Below, piece by piece: positions 54,761 to 63,950 of a stretch of 64,000 nt of DNA; position 1 is the first letter of the stretch, and every line of letters begins with the position of its first letter. The DNA lies in NCBI RefSeq assembly GCF_000316195.1, contig NZ_JH994110.1, positions 454,728 through 518,727 of the forward strand, read 5' to 3'. Below the pieces are notes generated by a model. The model was not told where the DNA came from, searched no databases, and saw only the letters and a program-made list of their open reading frames with translations. The DNA is from Brachyspira hampsonii 30446. Its GTDB lineage: Bacteria > Spirochaetota > Brachyspiria > Brachyspirales > Brachyspiraceae. The translations under genes were made by a program, and so were the position numbers.

Positions 54761-55888
54761 ATGAATAATGCTTTAGGTTTGGATTTTAACAATTTATTTA
54801 CAGGTTTTTATCCGCCGACTTTAGCCCAAGTTATAATGATGCTTTTAGGAGCATATCTTATATATATGTCTATATATTATAAGAAAAAACCTTTGCTTCT
54901 TCTTCCTATGGGAGTTGCAATATTAGCTGCTAATATGCCTCTTCCTAAAATGACAGAAGATGTAGTAAATGGTTTTTTGGGTTTAATTCATAGCGGTGCA
55001 GACAGCGGAGTGTATCCTGTATTGGTATTTTTTGCGGTTGGTACTATGATAGATTTAGGACTTGTGCTTGCAGATCCTAAAAATTTCTTTATAGGTGCTA
55101 GTTCTCAGATTGGAATACTTATAGTATTTTATATTATGAGTTCTTTGAATTTAGGAGAAGGTTTGTCTGCTGCCACTTCAATTATAGGTGCTGCTGACGG
55201 ATCTTTGGCTATGTATATGACTTCTCTAATTACAGAGCCTAAATATTTTGCTGCTATTGTTATGTCTGCTTATCTTTATATGGAGCTTCTTCCTTTGCTT
55301 CAATCAGGGCTTACAAAAGTTTTAACTACTGCAAAAGAAAGAAAAATTCCTATGAATTATTTGAGACATGTTTCAAGAGGAGAGAAAATTATATTTGCAG
55401 TTATTGCTATGGGGCTTTGCGGAATATTTTTGGCAAACTCATTTCCTCTTATAGCTGCTCTTTTATTTGGAAGTATTTTGAGAGAGTCAGATATTATAAA
55501 AAATTTCTCAGTCAATTTGCAGAAATCTTTAACAGGAATACTTACTATGCTTATAGGAATAGCAATAGGTTCTTCTGCCTCAGCTGAATATTTTATGACA
55601 TTAAATACAGTTATGATATTTGCTTTCGGATTATTGTCATTGATATTAAGCACTACAATAGGTATAATTGCTGCGAAAGTTATTAATATATTATCAGGCG
55701 GTAAAGTTAATCCTATAATAGGTTCTGCAGGTTTAAGTGCTTTTCCTGTTCCTGCTTGGGGAGCACATGTTTACGGACAGGAAAATAGTTCATCTAACTG
55801 TCTGCTTCTTCATGCAATGGCTGTTAATATTTCTGGCATAATATCCGGTGCTATAGTGATGGGCATACTTCTTACATTCTTCCATTAA
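54761..55888 (+). CDS. mmdB: Sodium-translocating decarboxylase beta subunit (OadB/MmdB)
   Basis: A 375-residue polytopic membrane protein that decarboxylates carboxybiotin and pumps Na+ out. The motifs IIGAADGSLAMYMTS (the region carrying the conserved Asp), NPIIGSAGLSAFPVPAWGAH and LLLHAMAVNISGIISG are typical. AAAGGGG precedes ATG 54761. With the previous genes it would turn succinate-pathway decarboxylation into a sodium gradient. Confidence 0.92.
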   Translation: MNNALGLDFNNLFTGFYPPTLAQVIMMLLGAYLIYMSIYYKKKPLLLLPMGVAILAANMPLPKMTEDVVNGFLGLIHSGADSGVYPVLVFFAVGTMIDLGLVLADPKNFFIGASSQIGILIVFYIMSSLNLGEGLSAATSIIGAADGSLAMYMTSLITEPKYFAAIVMSAYLYMELLPLLQSGLTKVLTTAKERKIPMNYLRHVSRGEKIIFAVIAMGLCGIFLANSFPLIAALLFGSILRESDIIKNFSVNLQKSLTGILTMLIGIAIGSSASAEYFMTLNTVMIFAFGLLSLILSTTIGIIAAKVINILSGGKVNPIIGSAGLSAFPVPAWGAHVYGQENSSSNCLLLHAMAVNISGIISGAIVMGILLTFFH

Positions 55889-55923
55889 TTAAAAAACAAA
55901 TTTAATGATTATATATAATACTT

Positions 55924-55956
55924 AAACCCTGTTTATTAATTTAAATAGGGTTTTTT
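55924..55956 (+). terminator. Terminator of the decarboxylase operon
   Basis: Hairpin AAACCCTGTTTA / TAAATAGGGTTT with one mismatch, followed by a T-run. Confidence 0.85.
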
Positions 55957-56043
55957 ATATAAAAAAATCTCATGCATTACACTGTAAAAAATAATAAAAT
56001 TAATATATAATACTATTAGTATAAAAATATTTATGGAAAAAAT

Positions 56044-57309
56044 ATGGTAAAAAGATTAACATTAAAAAACGGTACAAGAGTTGTTTTAGAAAAAATGCCG
56101 ATGCTTGATACTGTTTCTATAGGCTTTATATTTTTAACAGGCAGTGCCAATGAGAAAAAAGAAGAAAACGGATATACTCATTTTATAGAGCATATGCTTT
56201 TTAAAGGCACTGATAAAATTAGTGCAAAAGAACTTGTTAGAAAAATAGAGGGTGTTGGCGGTATATTCAATGCTTTTACTTCAAGACATTTAACTTCCTT
56301 TTATATCAATATAATATCTAAATACTTTGACAGAGCAGTTGATACTTTGGAAAATATTATGCTTTATTCTGCTTTCAGAGAAGATGATATAAACAGAGAA
56401 AAAAAAGTTATAATTGAAGAGCTTAAAATGTCAAATGATACTCCTGAAGAAATATCAGCCAATCAATTTTTTGCTGCTGCTTATAAAGGCACTTCTATGA
56501 GTTTTCCTATAGGAGGAAATATTAATAATATAAAAAAAATAAGCAGAGAAAAAATTTATTCTTATTTTAAAGAGCATTTTAATTCTAATAATTTAATTAT
56601 ATCTATAGCAGGAAATTTTGATATTGATTATGCAGTAGAAAGACTTGAAAAAATAAAATTAGAAAAAGGAACTAGAACAGTTAATGATGAGCTTCCTTTT
56701 TATTATAAAACTATAACTAAAGAAAAACAGGAAATTAATCATGTTTATTTTTCGCTTGTAACACCTTCATATAATGCATGCGATAATAAAAAGAGATATG
56801 CTATGAATATGGTTAATGATATATTTGGAGGAAGTTCTTATTCAAGATTATTTCAATCGATAAGAGAAAATAAGGGACTTTGTTATAATATATACAGTTA
56901 TAATTCCAGTTTTATAAACGGTGGTACATTTGAGATACATGGTTCTACTAGTTTGGATAAATATGCACAGACTATAGAAAGTATATATTATGAAATAGAA
57001 AAATTAATTAATGAAAGAATATCAGAGGAAGAGCTTGAAGAGGCTAAGGACAGTTATAAAGGTTCTATGGCATTTAGTAAATTTAGTGCGGAATTTATAA
57101 TGAATAAAAATGCAAGGCATGAATTATATTCATCTAAGTATATCTCATTTAATGAGCTTTATAATATAATAGATAAAATAGATTTAAAATTAGTTAATGA
57201 TGTTATAGATGAAAAATTGATGAATAAAAAATTCTTCTTAACATCTGTAGGAGCTAGCGGCACTAAAGATATAAGTAATGCTCTAAGCAGCAAACTTAAA
57301 TTAAATTGA
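56044..57309 (+). CDS. M16 family (insulinase-type) zinc metallopeptidase
   Basis: A 421-residue protein of the M16 processing-peptidase family. The inverted zinc motif HFIEHMLFKGT near residue 44 carries HxxEH, and the EKKVIIEELKMS segment about 75 residues on supplies the distal Glu. A second, inactive-type half follows. It is cytoplasmic, with no signal peptide. It resembles YmxG/PqqL-type proteases that degrade or trim peptides. The ribosome site is weak. Confidence 0.9.
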   Translation: MVKRLTLKNGTRVVLEKMPMLDTVSIGFIFLTGSANEKKEENGYTHFIEHMLFKGTDKISAKELVRKIEGVGGIFNAFTSRHLTSFYINIISKYFDRAVDTLENIMLYSAFREDDINREKKVIIEELKMSNDTPEEISANQFFAAAYKGTSMSFPIGGNINNIKKISREKIYSYFKEHFNSNNLIISIAGNFDIDYAVERLEKIKLEKGTRTVNDELPFYYKTITKEKQEINHVYFSLVTPSYNACDNKKRYAMNMVNDIFGGSSYSRLFQSIRENKGLCYNIYSYNSSFINGGTFEIHGSTSLDKYAQTIESIYYEIEKLINERISEEELEEAKDSYKGSMAFSKFSAEFIMNKNARHELYSSKYISFNELYNIIDKIDLKLVNDVIDEKLMNKKFFLTSVGASGTKDISNALSSKLKLN

Positions 57310-57370
57310 TAATAATATTGAAAATATATTGAATAATTCCGATGTTATTATATATAATTTTTTATAAATA

Positions 57371-57398
57371 TTGACTTTTAAAATATATTATGTATAAT
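57371..57398 (+). promoter_or_regulatory. Promoter of ffh-rpsP-khpA-rimM
   Basis: TTGACT (57371-57376), a 16-bp spacer and TATAAT (57393-57398). Confidence 0.75.
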
Positions 57399-57436
57399 AT
57401 TACTAGGAATTAATATATTTATAAGGTTGTTTTTTA

Positions 57437-58792
57437 GTGTTTGGTAATTTAACTAAATCTATATCTAATGTATTCTCTAAAATACAAGGAAAAAAAGTCC
57501 TTACAGATAAGGATATAACAGATAGTCTATTAACTATCAAAGAAGCCTTACTCTCTGCTGATGTATCCTTAGAAGCTGCAGATAAATTTCTTGAAGAAGC
57601 TACTAATAGAGCTATAGGAAAAGAAAAATTAGAAGGCGTAGATCCTGCCAATCAATTTGTGGCTGATGTTCATGATACACTTGTTAATATGATAGGTGAG
57701 GGTGAAAGCGGTTTAAAATTAGAGCCTGTTGAGAAAACTACTATTACATTATTATTTGGTTTGCAGGGTTCTGGTAAAACTACTACATCAGCTAAATTAG
57801 CTAAATATTATAAAGATAAAAGACGCGTTATGCTTGTAGGTCTTGATGTTCACAGACCAGCCGCTATGGAGCAGCTTGCCGTTTTGGCTAGGGAAGTGGG
57901 CGTTCCTTATCATATAGACACTAAAGAAAAAAAAGCATATAAAATACTTAAAAAAGCACTTTCTATAGCTAAAAAAGAGCAGTATAATATGATATTAGTG
58001 GATACTGCAGGACGCTTAGAGATAGATGAAGAAATGATGCTTGAATTAAGACGCGTTGTGAACTCTGCTAATGTTACAGAAAAAATATTAGTTGTGGATT
58101 CTACAGCAGGTCAAAGTGTTTATGATGTTGCCAAAAATTTCCAGAATAATATTGGAATTAATGGTGTTATACTTACAAAATTTGATTCAGGAGTTAGAGG
58201 CGGTGCTGCTTTATCTCTAAAATATGCTACCGGTTCATCTGTTAAGTTTGTCGGAGTAGGTGAGCATTTAGATGATATTGATGTGTTTGATGCTAAGAGA
58301 GTAGCCGGACAAATACTTGGTATGGGCGATATAGTAAAACTTGTAGAAAAAGCCCGTGCTGCTATAAGTGAAAAAGAAGCTCAGGAAATGCTTCAGAAAG
58401 TTATAGAAAATAATTTCGATTATAATGATTTCTTAAAACAAATTGAAGCTACTGCTAAAATGGGCGGACTTAGTAAAATGACTTCTATGATTCCCGGTAT
58501 GGCTAATGTAGATACTGAACTTCTAAGCCGCGAAGAAGAAAAATTCAAAAAGTATAAAGCTATTATACAATCAATGACTAAAAAAGAAAGATTAGCCCTA
58601 TTTCCTTTGAATAATTCGAGAAAAATGAGAATATCTAAAGGAAGCGGTCAAAGTGTTTATGATGTAAATCAGTTAATAAAACAGTTTACTATGATGAAAA
58701 ACATGATGGGCAGTACTAAAAAGATGGATAAGCTCGCAAAGTCCCTAGAGGGTATGGGTATGTCTATAGATGATTTAAACAAATTAATGTAA
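57437..58792 (+). CDS. ffh: Signal recognition particle protein Ffh
   Basis: A 451-residue SRP54 homologue that delivers nascent membrane proteins to FtsY and the Sec translocon. The N domain (1-~90) precedes the G domain with GLQGSGKTTTSAKLA near 110, DVHRPAAMEQL, LVDTAGRLEID and LTKFDSGVRGG. The C-terminal M domain is Met-rich (MMKNMMGSTKKMDKL). It starts at GTG 57437, after AAGG. rpsP follows 22 bp later. Confidence 0.96.
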   Translation: MFGNLTKSISNVFSKIQGKKVLTDKDITDSLLTIKEALLSADVSLEAADKFLEEATNRAIGKEKLEGVDPANQFVADVHDTLVNMIGEGESGLKLEPVEKTTITLLFGLQGSGKTTTSAKLAKYYKDKRRVMLVGLDVHRPAAMEQLAVLAREVGVPYHIDTKEKKAYKILKKALSIAKKEQYNMILVDTAGRLEIDEEMMLELRRVVNSANVTEKILVVDSTAGQSVYDVAKNFQNNIGINGVILTKFDSGVRGGAALSLKYATGSSVKFVGVGEHLDDIDVFDAKRVAGQILGMGDIVKLVEKARAAISEKEAQEMLQKVIENNFDYNDFLKQIEATAKMGGLSKMTSMIPGMANVDTELLSREEEKFKKYKAIIQSMTKKERLALFPLNNSRKMRISKGSGQSVYDVNQLIKQFTMMKNMMGSTKKMDKLAKSLEGMGMSIDDLNKLM

Positions 58793-58814
58793 ATAAACTT
58801 GGAGGAAAAGAAAG

Positions 58815-59174
58815 GTGGTAAAATTAAGATTAAAACGTATAGGTCGCAAACATGAGCCTCATTATCGTATAGTGGCTGCAGATGCTCGTTTCCCACGCGA
58901 TGGTCGTTTTATTGAAGAGCTAGGTTGGTTTAACCCTAAAGCTAAAGATGTATTATATAAGTTGAATGTAGAAAGCTTAAAAAAATGGCTTTCTAATGGT
59001 GCACAGCCAACTTATGTGGTAAAAAGCATTCTTGTTAAAGAAGGCTTGATGGAAAAAGATAAAGGTGCTCCGCTTGAAAGAAAGAAAAAAAGAGCATTGA
59101 AAAATCCTGAAAAAAGACGCAAACATCGTAAACAAGCTAAGCCTGAATCTGCTGAGGAGAAAAGCGAAGCTTAA
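58815..59174 (+). CDS. rpsP: 30S ribosomal protein S16
   Basis: A 119-residue S16 ([20 protein letters not shown], then [12 protein letters not shown]). The start is GTG 58815, placed eight bases after GGAGGA. The C-terminal extension beyond ~80 residues is Lys/Arg-rich, longer than in E. coli. It is part of the ffh-rpsP-khpA-rimM unit. Confidence 0.96.
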   Translation: MVKLRLKRIGRKHEPHYRIVAADARFPRDGRFIEELGWFNPKAKDVLYKLNVESLKKWLSNGAQPTYVVKSILVKEGLMEKDKGAPLERKKKRALKNPEKRRKHRKQAKPESAEEKSEA

Positions 59175-59206
59175 TTTACGTCTTATAATATATAAAGGAG
59201 TGTGCT

Positions 59207-59449
59207 ATGACGGAAGAAAAAGAGCTTATTGAGTATTTGGCTAAAAAATTAGTGGATGAGCCTGAAGGTGTAAGTGTGAAGGTTATTGAGGGTGAGAAGA
59301 GTACGATTCTGGAATTGAAAGTGAACCAAAACGATATAGGTAAAATTATAGGTAAAAGAGGTCGTATTGCTCATGCATTGCGTACTATTCTTTTTGCAGC
59401 TTCCATGAAAAGTGGTAAACGTGTAATGCTTGAGATTATTGACAATTGA
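59207..59449 (+). CDS. khpA: KH-domain RNA-binding protein (KhpA/YlqC)
   Basis: An 80-residue single KH domain with the RNA-binding loop VNQNDIGKIIGKRGRIAHAL. KhpA binds RNA with KhpB and affects cell elongation in some bacteria. AAAGGAG precedes ATG 59207. Its TGA stop overlaps the TTG start of rimM. Confidence 0.92.
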   Translation: MTEEKELIEYLAKKLVDEPEGVSVKVIEGEKSTILELKVNQNDIGKIIGKRGRIAHALRTILFAASMKSGKRVMLEIIDN

Positions 59450-59955
59450 TTTTTTTTTATGGCAAAATCACAGGTTTACATGGTTTAAAAGGAGAGGTAG
59501 AAATTGCTTTTTCTGATAAGAGTTATTTTACCTCTCTTCCTATTTTAAATAAAGATACACCTGTTATAATTGATAATCAGACATTTACCCTATTAAATGT
59601 TAAAAAGAAAAATAAATCTTTTGTGTTCCTATTAAAAGATATCAATACTATAGAAGAGGCTAAAAAATTAATAGGGCTTGATATATTTGTAGATTCTTCA
59701 TATTTGCCTCAATTAGATGATGATACTTTTTATGAGGCTGAATTAATAGGATATAAAATCATAGATAATGACGATAATATTTATGGTGAAATAACAGATG
59801 TATACAGTCTTCCTTCAAATTATGTATTTGAAATAAAACTAGCTGAAAACGGAAATATAGTCTCTATTCCTTTTGTTCATGCATATTTCGGAAAAGCTGA
59901 TAAGGCTAATAAATCAATACAAATCATTCAAAAGCCGATATTTGATGATGATTAG
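59446..59955 (+). CDS. rimM: Ribosome maturation factor RimM
   Basis: A 169-residue RimM, which helps assemble the 30S head around S19. The N-terminal GKITGLHGLKGEVEIAF and the C-terminal PRC-barrel EAELIGYKIID with PFVHAYFGKAD are typical. It starts at TTG 59446, overlapping the khpA stop (TTGA) without a strong ribosome site, so it is read by translational coupling. trmD and rplS, which usually follow rimM, are absent here. Confidence 0.93.
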   Translation: MIFFYGKITGLHGLKGEVEIAFSDKSYFTSLPILNKDTPVIIDNQTFTLLNVKKKNKSFVFLLKDINTIEEAKKLIGLDIFVDSSYLPQLDDDTFYEAELIGYKIIDNDDNIYGEITDVYSLPSNYVFEIKLAENGNIVSIPFVHAYFGKADKANKSIQIIQKPIFDDD

Positions 59956-60029
59956 TATAAAAAAATAATTTTTTACCTTTGATTATATTACCAAGTTATT
60001 AAACTTGAATAAAATTAAAGGATATAAAA

Positions 60030-60698
60030 ATGAAACAAATTATAACAATATTTATGGTTTTAATGTCTGTTTTAATAATATCATGCGGACAAAAAACTTC
60101 TGATACTTCTGAAAATGTATCAACAAATACAGCTAATCATTCATCGCATTCTATGAGTAATATGCATAGTAAAGGCTCTGAGATTATAGACTTAATGCAT
60201 GCCCCTATGATGGAACAGCCTTTTGAAAAAACTCAGAATATTGATGCTGACTTTTTAGTAAACATGATACCTCACCATCAAGGAGCTATTCTTTCTTCAA
60301 AAAAATTATTAGAAACAACAACTAATGATGCTTTAATAACTTTGGCTAATAATATAATAGCAGAACAAGAAAAAGAAGTAGCAGAGTTTACAGCTTTAGT
60401 TACTGAATTAAAAAATAAAAATACAAGCTACGCAGATATAGACACTCAGGCTTTAGGAAATGAAATGGAGACAATTATGAATAATATGATGAAAGATATG
60501 TCTTCCATTGAAGTTACTGGAGATAATGATATTGATTTTTTAAAAGGTATGATACCTCATCATCAGGCGGCTATTGATGTATCAAAGAAGATACTAGAAT
60601 ATACTAAAGATGATAAAATAAAAGAAATTGCAAATAGGATAATAGCGGCACAAGAAAAAGAAATAAATGATATGAATAATATGTTAAATAATTATTAA
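60030..60698 (+). CDS. DUF305 family lipoprotein (two MIPHHQ motifs)
   Basis: A 222-residue lipoprotein (signal ends LIISC) with a His/Met-rich linker (HSSHSMSNMHSK) and a tandem pair of DUF305 helical units. Each has the signature NMIPHHQGAI or GMIPHHQAAI with AQEKE downstream. DUF305 proteins have ferritin-like helices and are suspected metal-binding (often copper) proteins. That role is inferred from the family. A good terminator follows. Confidence 0.87.
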   Translation: MKQIITIFMVLMSVLIISCGQKTSDTSENVSTNTANHSSHSMSNMHSKGSEIIDLMHAPMMEQPFEKTQNIDADFLVNMIPHHQGAILSSKKLLETTTNDALITLANNIIAEQEKEVAEFTALVTELKNKNTSYADIDTQALGNEMETIMNNMMKDMSSIEVTGDNDIDFLKGMIPHHQAAIDVSKKILEYTKDDKIKEIANRIIAAQEKEINDMNNMLNNY

Positions 60699-60713
60699 TC
60701 TTTACTTTTTTAT

Positions 60714-60746
60714 AATAGGGGGTAATTTAATACCTCCTATTTTTTA
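60714..60746 (+). terminator. Terminator of the DUF305 gene
   Basis: An 11-bp stem (AATAGGGGGTA 60714-60724 / TACCTCCTATT 60731-60741, one G-U) followed by TTTTA. Confidence 0.85.
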
Positions 60747-60762
60747 CTTTTAAGCTTTAGAA

Positions 60763-60790
60763 TTGACAAATTGATTAATTCTAGTATAAT
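60763..60790 (+). promoter_or_regulatory. Promoter of smpB
   Basis: TTGACA (60763-60768) and TATAAT (60785-60790) with a 16-bp spacer, both perfect. Confidence 0.85.
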
Positions 60791-60818
60791 CTATATACTT
60801 AAATTATGGTAATGTATT

Positions 60819-61307
60819 ATGGCTAGTAAAAAGGATAAAAAATCAGGAAGCAATGCTATTTCATCTGGGGAGATAGTAAAAAATAAAAAGGCTCTATTCA
60901 ATTACGAGCTTATAGAGAAATTTGAGGCGGGCATTGTTTTGCTTGGTACAGAAGTAAAATCTCTTAGAGAAAGAAGTGTTAATATGGCTGACAGTTATGC
61001 TTCTTTTAAAAAAAATGGAGAGCTTTTTATAGTTAATATGCATATATCGCCTTACCATTTCGGAAATAGAAATAATCATGAACCTTTAAGAGAAAGAAAA
61101 CTATTGATGAAAAAAAGAGAATTAAGAAGATTATACGGAAAAATAAAGGAACAAGGACTTACTTTAATTCCGGTTAGATTATATTTCTCAAGAGGAAAAG
61201 TTAAAGTGGAATTAGCTTTGGCAAGAGGTAAAAAGCTTCATGATAAAAGAGAGACTCTAAAGAGAAAAACTTTAGATAGAGAAATGGAAAGATATATAAA
61301 AAGATAA
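60819..61307 (+). CDS. smpB: SsrA (tmRNA)-binding protein
   Basis: A 162-residue SmpB, which carries tmRNA into stalled ribosomes. It has NYELIEKFEAGIVLLGTEVK, the KSLRERSVNMADSYA core, HEPLRERKLLM and a basic C-terminal tail (ERYIKR) that enters the decoding site. The tmRNA gene itself was not found in the window. Its end is 8 bp from the convergent gene at 61316. Confidence 0.95.
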   Translation: MASKKDKKSGSNAISSGEIVKNKKALFNYELIEKFEAGIVLLGTEVKSLRERSVNMADSYASFKKNGELFIVNMHISPYHFGNRNNHEPLRERKLLMKKRELRRLYGKIKEQGLTLIPVRLYFSRGKVKVELALARGKKLHDKRETLKRKTLDREMERYIKR

Positions 61308-61315
61308 AATAATTT

Positions 61316-61594
61316 TTATTCATAAGATAAAGAATTTCTTATATAAAATTCTATTTTAGTAATATTATCTGATACTTCTTTAATATTTATTTTTTTATCT
61401 TTTTCTGTTTTATATTTTTTTAATGAATCTATAAATTCCATTAGTAAATTTTTCATATTTTCCATAGAAATTTTTTCAAATTTTTTTGCCAAAACTTCTA
61501 TTTTTTCTATAGTGCTGTAATCTATATTGTTTATGCCGCTGAAAACTATATCAGATAAAAGCAGTTCTAAATCTCTTAATAAATCAAAAATCAT
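61316..61594 (-). CDS. Hypothetical protein, 92 aa
   Basis: A small helical, charged protein (LLSDIVFSGINNIDYSTIEK, KYKTEKDKKINIKEV) without a signal peptide. No family was recognised. It begins 10 bp after the stop of the membrane protein gene at 61605 with only a weak AGG site, so it is probably coupled to that gene. Confidence 0.55.
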   Translation of the reverse strand: MIFDLLRDLELLLSDIVFSGINNIDYSTIEKIEVLAKKFEKISMENMKNLLMEFIDSLKKYKTEKDKKINIKEVSDNITKIEFYIRNSLSYE

Positions 61595-61604
61595 ATATAT
61601 ATAT

Positions 61605-62828
61605 TTACCTATTGTTATCTTTTATTTTCAATAAATTAAGCCTATATAGACATGGTATATCTTTTTTTACTATAAAAATATAAAGAATAGAAGATACAAA
61701 CATTCCTATCAAAGCCGTTATTAAAGATAAGTTACTCATAACAAATACAGTTTGATATAATATTAATATACATATAGGTATATATATTCCTCCTGCTAAG
61801 GCAGTAAGTATTAAAAAGAAAAAGAATACAAATATAGGATTCCCCATAACTGCATTGTTAAATATATATTCACTGCCAATATGAATAGCGAATGTTTCAA
61901 GATATAAGTATATCGTTGAAATACAAGCAAGAATAAAAAACGCTATTGCATATATTTTTTCTCTTTTCATTAAAAATCCAGCTATAAAAAATACTATAAG
62001 TATAACAGAAAAAATATAGCTGTCTAAAAGCAGAAAACAAGCTGATATCAATAATTCTGTCAATATTATCAATATCATAAGTGTAAAATTCTTTTTAATA
62101 GAGGCAAATCCGAAAAAAGTATATATTATAATTTTTGATTTACTATTTCTATATTCTTCATATATATGCTTAAAGTAGCTTATAAAGATTAATGCTATAG
62201 ATACCAAAAACAGAGATGGAAATAAGGTTGATGTTATTAATATTGAACTTTTAATATTTAAATCATCAGTATCTCCGATTAATAATTTTGAAGATATTCT
62301 ATTTTCTTTTTTTATATTTACATAAGCATATTCTTCATAGGATATATTAGTATTTCCTGTTGAACCTACATAAAGTATATGCATAAGTACAATACCATTT
62401 CCAGGATTTTTTAAATTTAATTTAGCTTTTGCTATTCCATTTTCATCTGTAGGTACAACATATATATTAGTATACATATTAACAGCTTCATTTGTATCTA
62501 ATTGAATATCTGCATTTTCATCTATTTCTTTTAAAAGTATTTCTTCTTTTTGATCCTCATCTATTTCAAAATCAAACATATCAGGGTTCAATGATGTGAA
62601 TCTAACTAATCTATTAACAAGAGGAAATCCTCTCCTTTCAAGCATTATAGATATTTCATTTTGTGTATTTGTTTTATCTGATTCATTAGTTTCATTTGAT
62701 TCACTATATATGATAAAATTATTTTCTTTTTCATAAGTAAATTTATATTCAGGATCTTTATTAGTTGTATTATTTTGAGCATACACTATATTTAATATTG
62801 CAAGAAATATTATTAAATATTTTAGCAT
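61605..62828 (-). CDS. Hypothetical membrane protein with extracytoplasmic N-terminal domain
   Basis: A 407-residue protein with a signal peptide (LIIFLAILNIVYAQ), a ~190-residue extracytoplasmic beta-rich domain (NGIAKAKLNLKNPGNGIVLM is Ig/carboxypeptidase-regulatory-like), and about seven hydrophobic segments after residue 205. No family was recognised. AGGAG lies ten bases before ATG 62828. The small helical gene at 61316 is probably co-transcribed. Confidence 0.7.
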   Translation of the reverse strand: MLKYLIIFLAILNIVYAQNNTTNKDPEYKFTYEKENNFIIYSESNETNESDKTNTQNEISIMLERRGFPLVNRLVRFTSLNPDMFDFEIDEDQKEEILLKEIDENADIQLDTNEAVNMYTNIYVVPTDENGIAKAKLNLKNPGNGIVLMHILYVGSTGNTNISYEEYAYVNIKKENRISSKLLIGDTDDLNIKSSILITSTLFPSLFLVSIALIFISYFKHIYEEYRNSKSKIIIYTFFGFASIKKNFTLMILIILTELLISACFLLLDSYIFSVILIVFFIAGFLMKREKIYAIAFFILACISTIYLYLETFAIHIGSEYIFNNAVMGNPIFVFFFFLILTALAGGIYIPICILILYQTVFVMSNLSLITALIGMFVSSILYIFIVKKDIPCLYRLNLLKIKDNNR

Positions 62829-62995
62829 TTATAAAAATCTCCTGACAAAGAAATGAAATTAATGATTGTTATTAATTATCGAACAAATTAATAAAATTAA
62901 ATAATATAAATTTTATATTATTTAACCTTATTAATTCTTTATGATACGAAAAAGTTTTATTAACAATATTAATAACTGCTGAAAATAATAATTGT

Positions 62996-63042
62996 AAAAA
63001 AAGAACACCATCTTTTTTAAAGATTAGTGTTCTTTATTTTTT
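62996..63042. terminator. Bidirectional-looking terminator downstream of groES
   Basis: AAAGAACAC (63000-63008) pairs with GTGTTCTTT (63027-63035). An inner stem TCTTT/AAAGA and A/T runs lie on both sides. Confidence 0.75.
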
Positions 63043-63059
63043 ATTTGTATAGCTATTAA

Positions 63060-63326
63060 TTATTTTATAAGAGCAACTATCTCTTCATTTTTTACTATCA
63101 AATATTCAGTGTCGCCTTCTTTTATTTGGATACCAGCATATTTATCATATATAACTATATCGCCTTTTTTTACTTTTATATCTTCGCTGTCGCCTACTTC
63201 TATAACTTCTGCTTTCTGAGTTTTTTCTTTAGCTGTATCTGGAAGAAGTATTCCGCTTGAAGTTTTTTCTTCTTGTTCTAATACTTTTAGAAGTACTCTA
63301 TCTGCTAATGGTTTAATAGATGACAT
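63060..63326 (-). CDS. groES: Co-chaperonin GroES
   Basis: An 88-residue Cpn10, the lid of the GroEL chamber. It has PLADRVLLKVLEQEEKTSSG with the mobile-loop motif SSGILLP and GDIVIYDKYAGIQIK. It stands alone, with groEL not adjacent. AAGGAG precedes ATG 63326. No CIRCE element is seen upstream, so HrcA control is not supported at this site. Confidence 0.95.
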   Translation of the reverse strand: MSSIKPLADRVLLKVLEQEEKTSSGILLPDTAKEKTQKAEVIEVGDSEDIKVKKGDIVIYDKYAGIQIKEGDTEYLIVKNEEIVALIK

Positions 63327-63385
63327 ATTTTATATCTCCTTAAAATGTATTTATTTCGATAATTTTTTTTAATAATTTTTGCTAT

Positions 63386-63414
63386 ATTCTATAATAAAAA
63401 ATATTAAAAGTCAA
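63386..63414 (-). promoter_or_regulatory. Promoter of groES
   Basis: On the minus strand, TTGACT (63414-63409), a 17-bp spacer and TAGAAT (63391-63386). Confidence 0.6.
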
Positions 63415-63437
63415 TAACTTATAAAGAGCAATATTAT

Positions 63438-63950
63438 TTAGTATTGTATAACAACATTAATAGGGTATTTATCTATTTCTTTTCTTCCGTTTAACTCTTT
63501 TAATTCTATTAAAAAAGATGAGCCTACAACTATGCCTTCTAGTTTTTCAACCATTTTTATCATAGCAAGTGCAGTGCCTCCTGTAGCGATTAAATCATCA
63601 ACTATTAAAACTCTTTCACCTTTTTTAATAGCATCTTCATGCATATATAGAGTATCTGTACCGTATTCTAAGGCATATTCTTCTGAAATTGTTTTATAAG
63701 GAAGTTTTCCTTTTTTTCTTACAGGGATAAAACCGCAGTTCATTTTATAAGCTAATGCTGAACCTATTAAAAATCCTCTGCTTTCTGCTCCGACTATATA
63801 ATCTATTTTCTCATTACTTATTTGTTCTGCCATTTTGTCTATTGCATATTTGAATGCATCTTTATTTTGAAGTAGAGTAGTAATATCTCTAAAAAGTATG
63901 CCTTTTTTAGGATAATCTTGAATATTTCTTATATAGTCTTTTAACTCCAT
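63438..63950 (-). CDS. apt: Adenine phosphoribosyltransferase
   Basis: A 170-residue Apt that salvages adenine with PRPP to AMP. FRDITTLLQNKDAF, the PRPP loop VLIVDDLIATGGTALAM and GAESRGFLIG are typical. The frame opens at ATG 63962, but GAGG at 63957-63960 overlaps that codon and is six bases before ATG 63950 (MELKDYIRN), so 63950 is preferred. Confidence 0.94.
   Translation of the reverse strand: MELKDYIRNIQDYPKKGILFRDITTLLQNKDAFKYAIDKMAEQISNEKIDYIVGAESRGFLIGSALAYKMNCGFIPVRKKGKLPYKTISEEYALEYGTDTLYMHEDAIKKGERVLIVDDLIATGGTALAMIKMVEKLEGIVVGSSFLIELKELNGRKEIDKYPINVVIQY

Noticed and set aside
63327-63437. CIRCE element upstream of groES
   Set aside because: No TTAGCACTC-N9-GAGTGCTAA or close variant was found.
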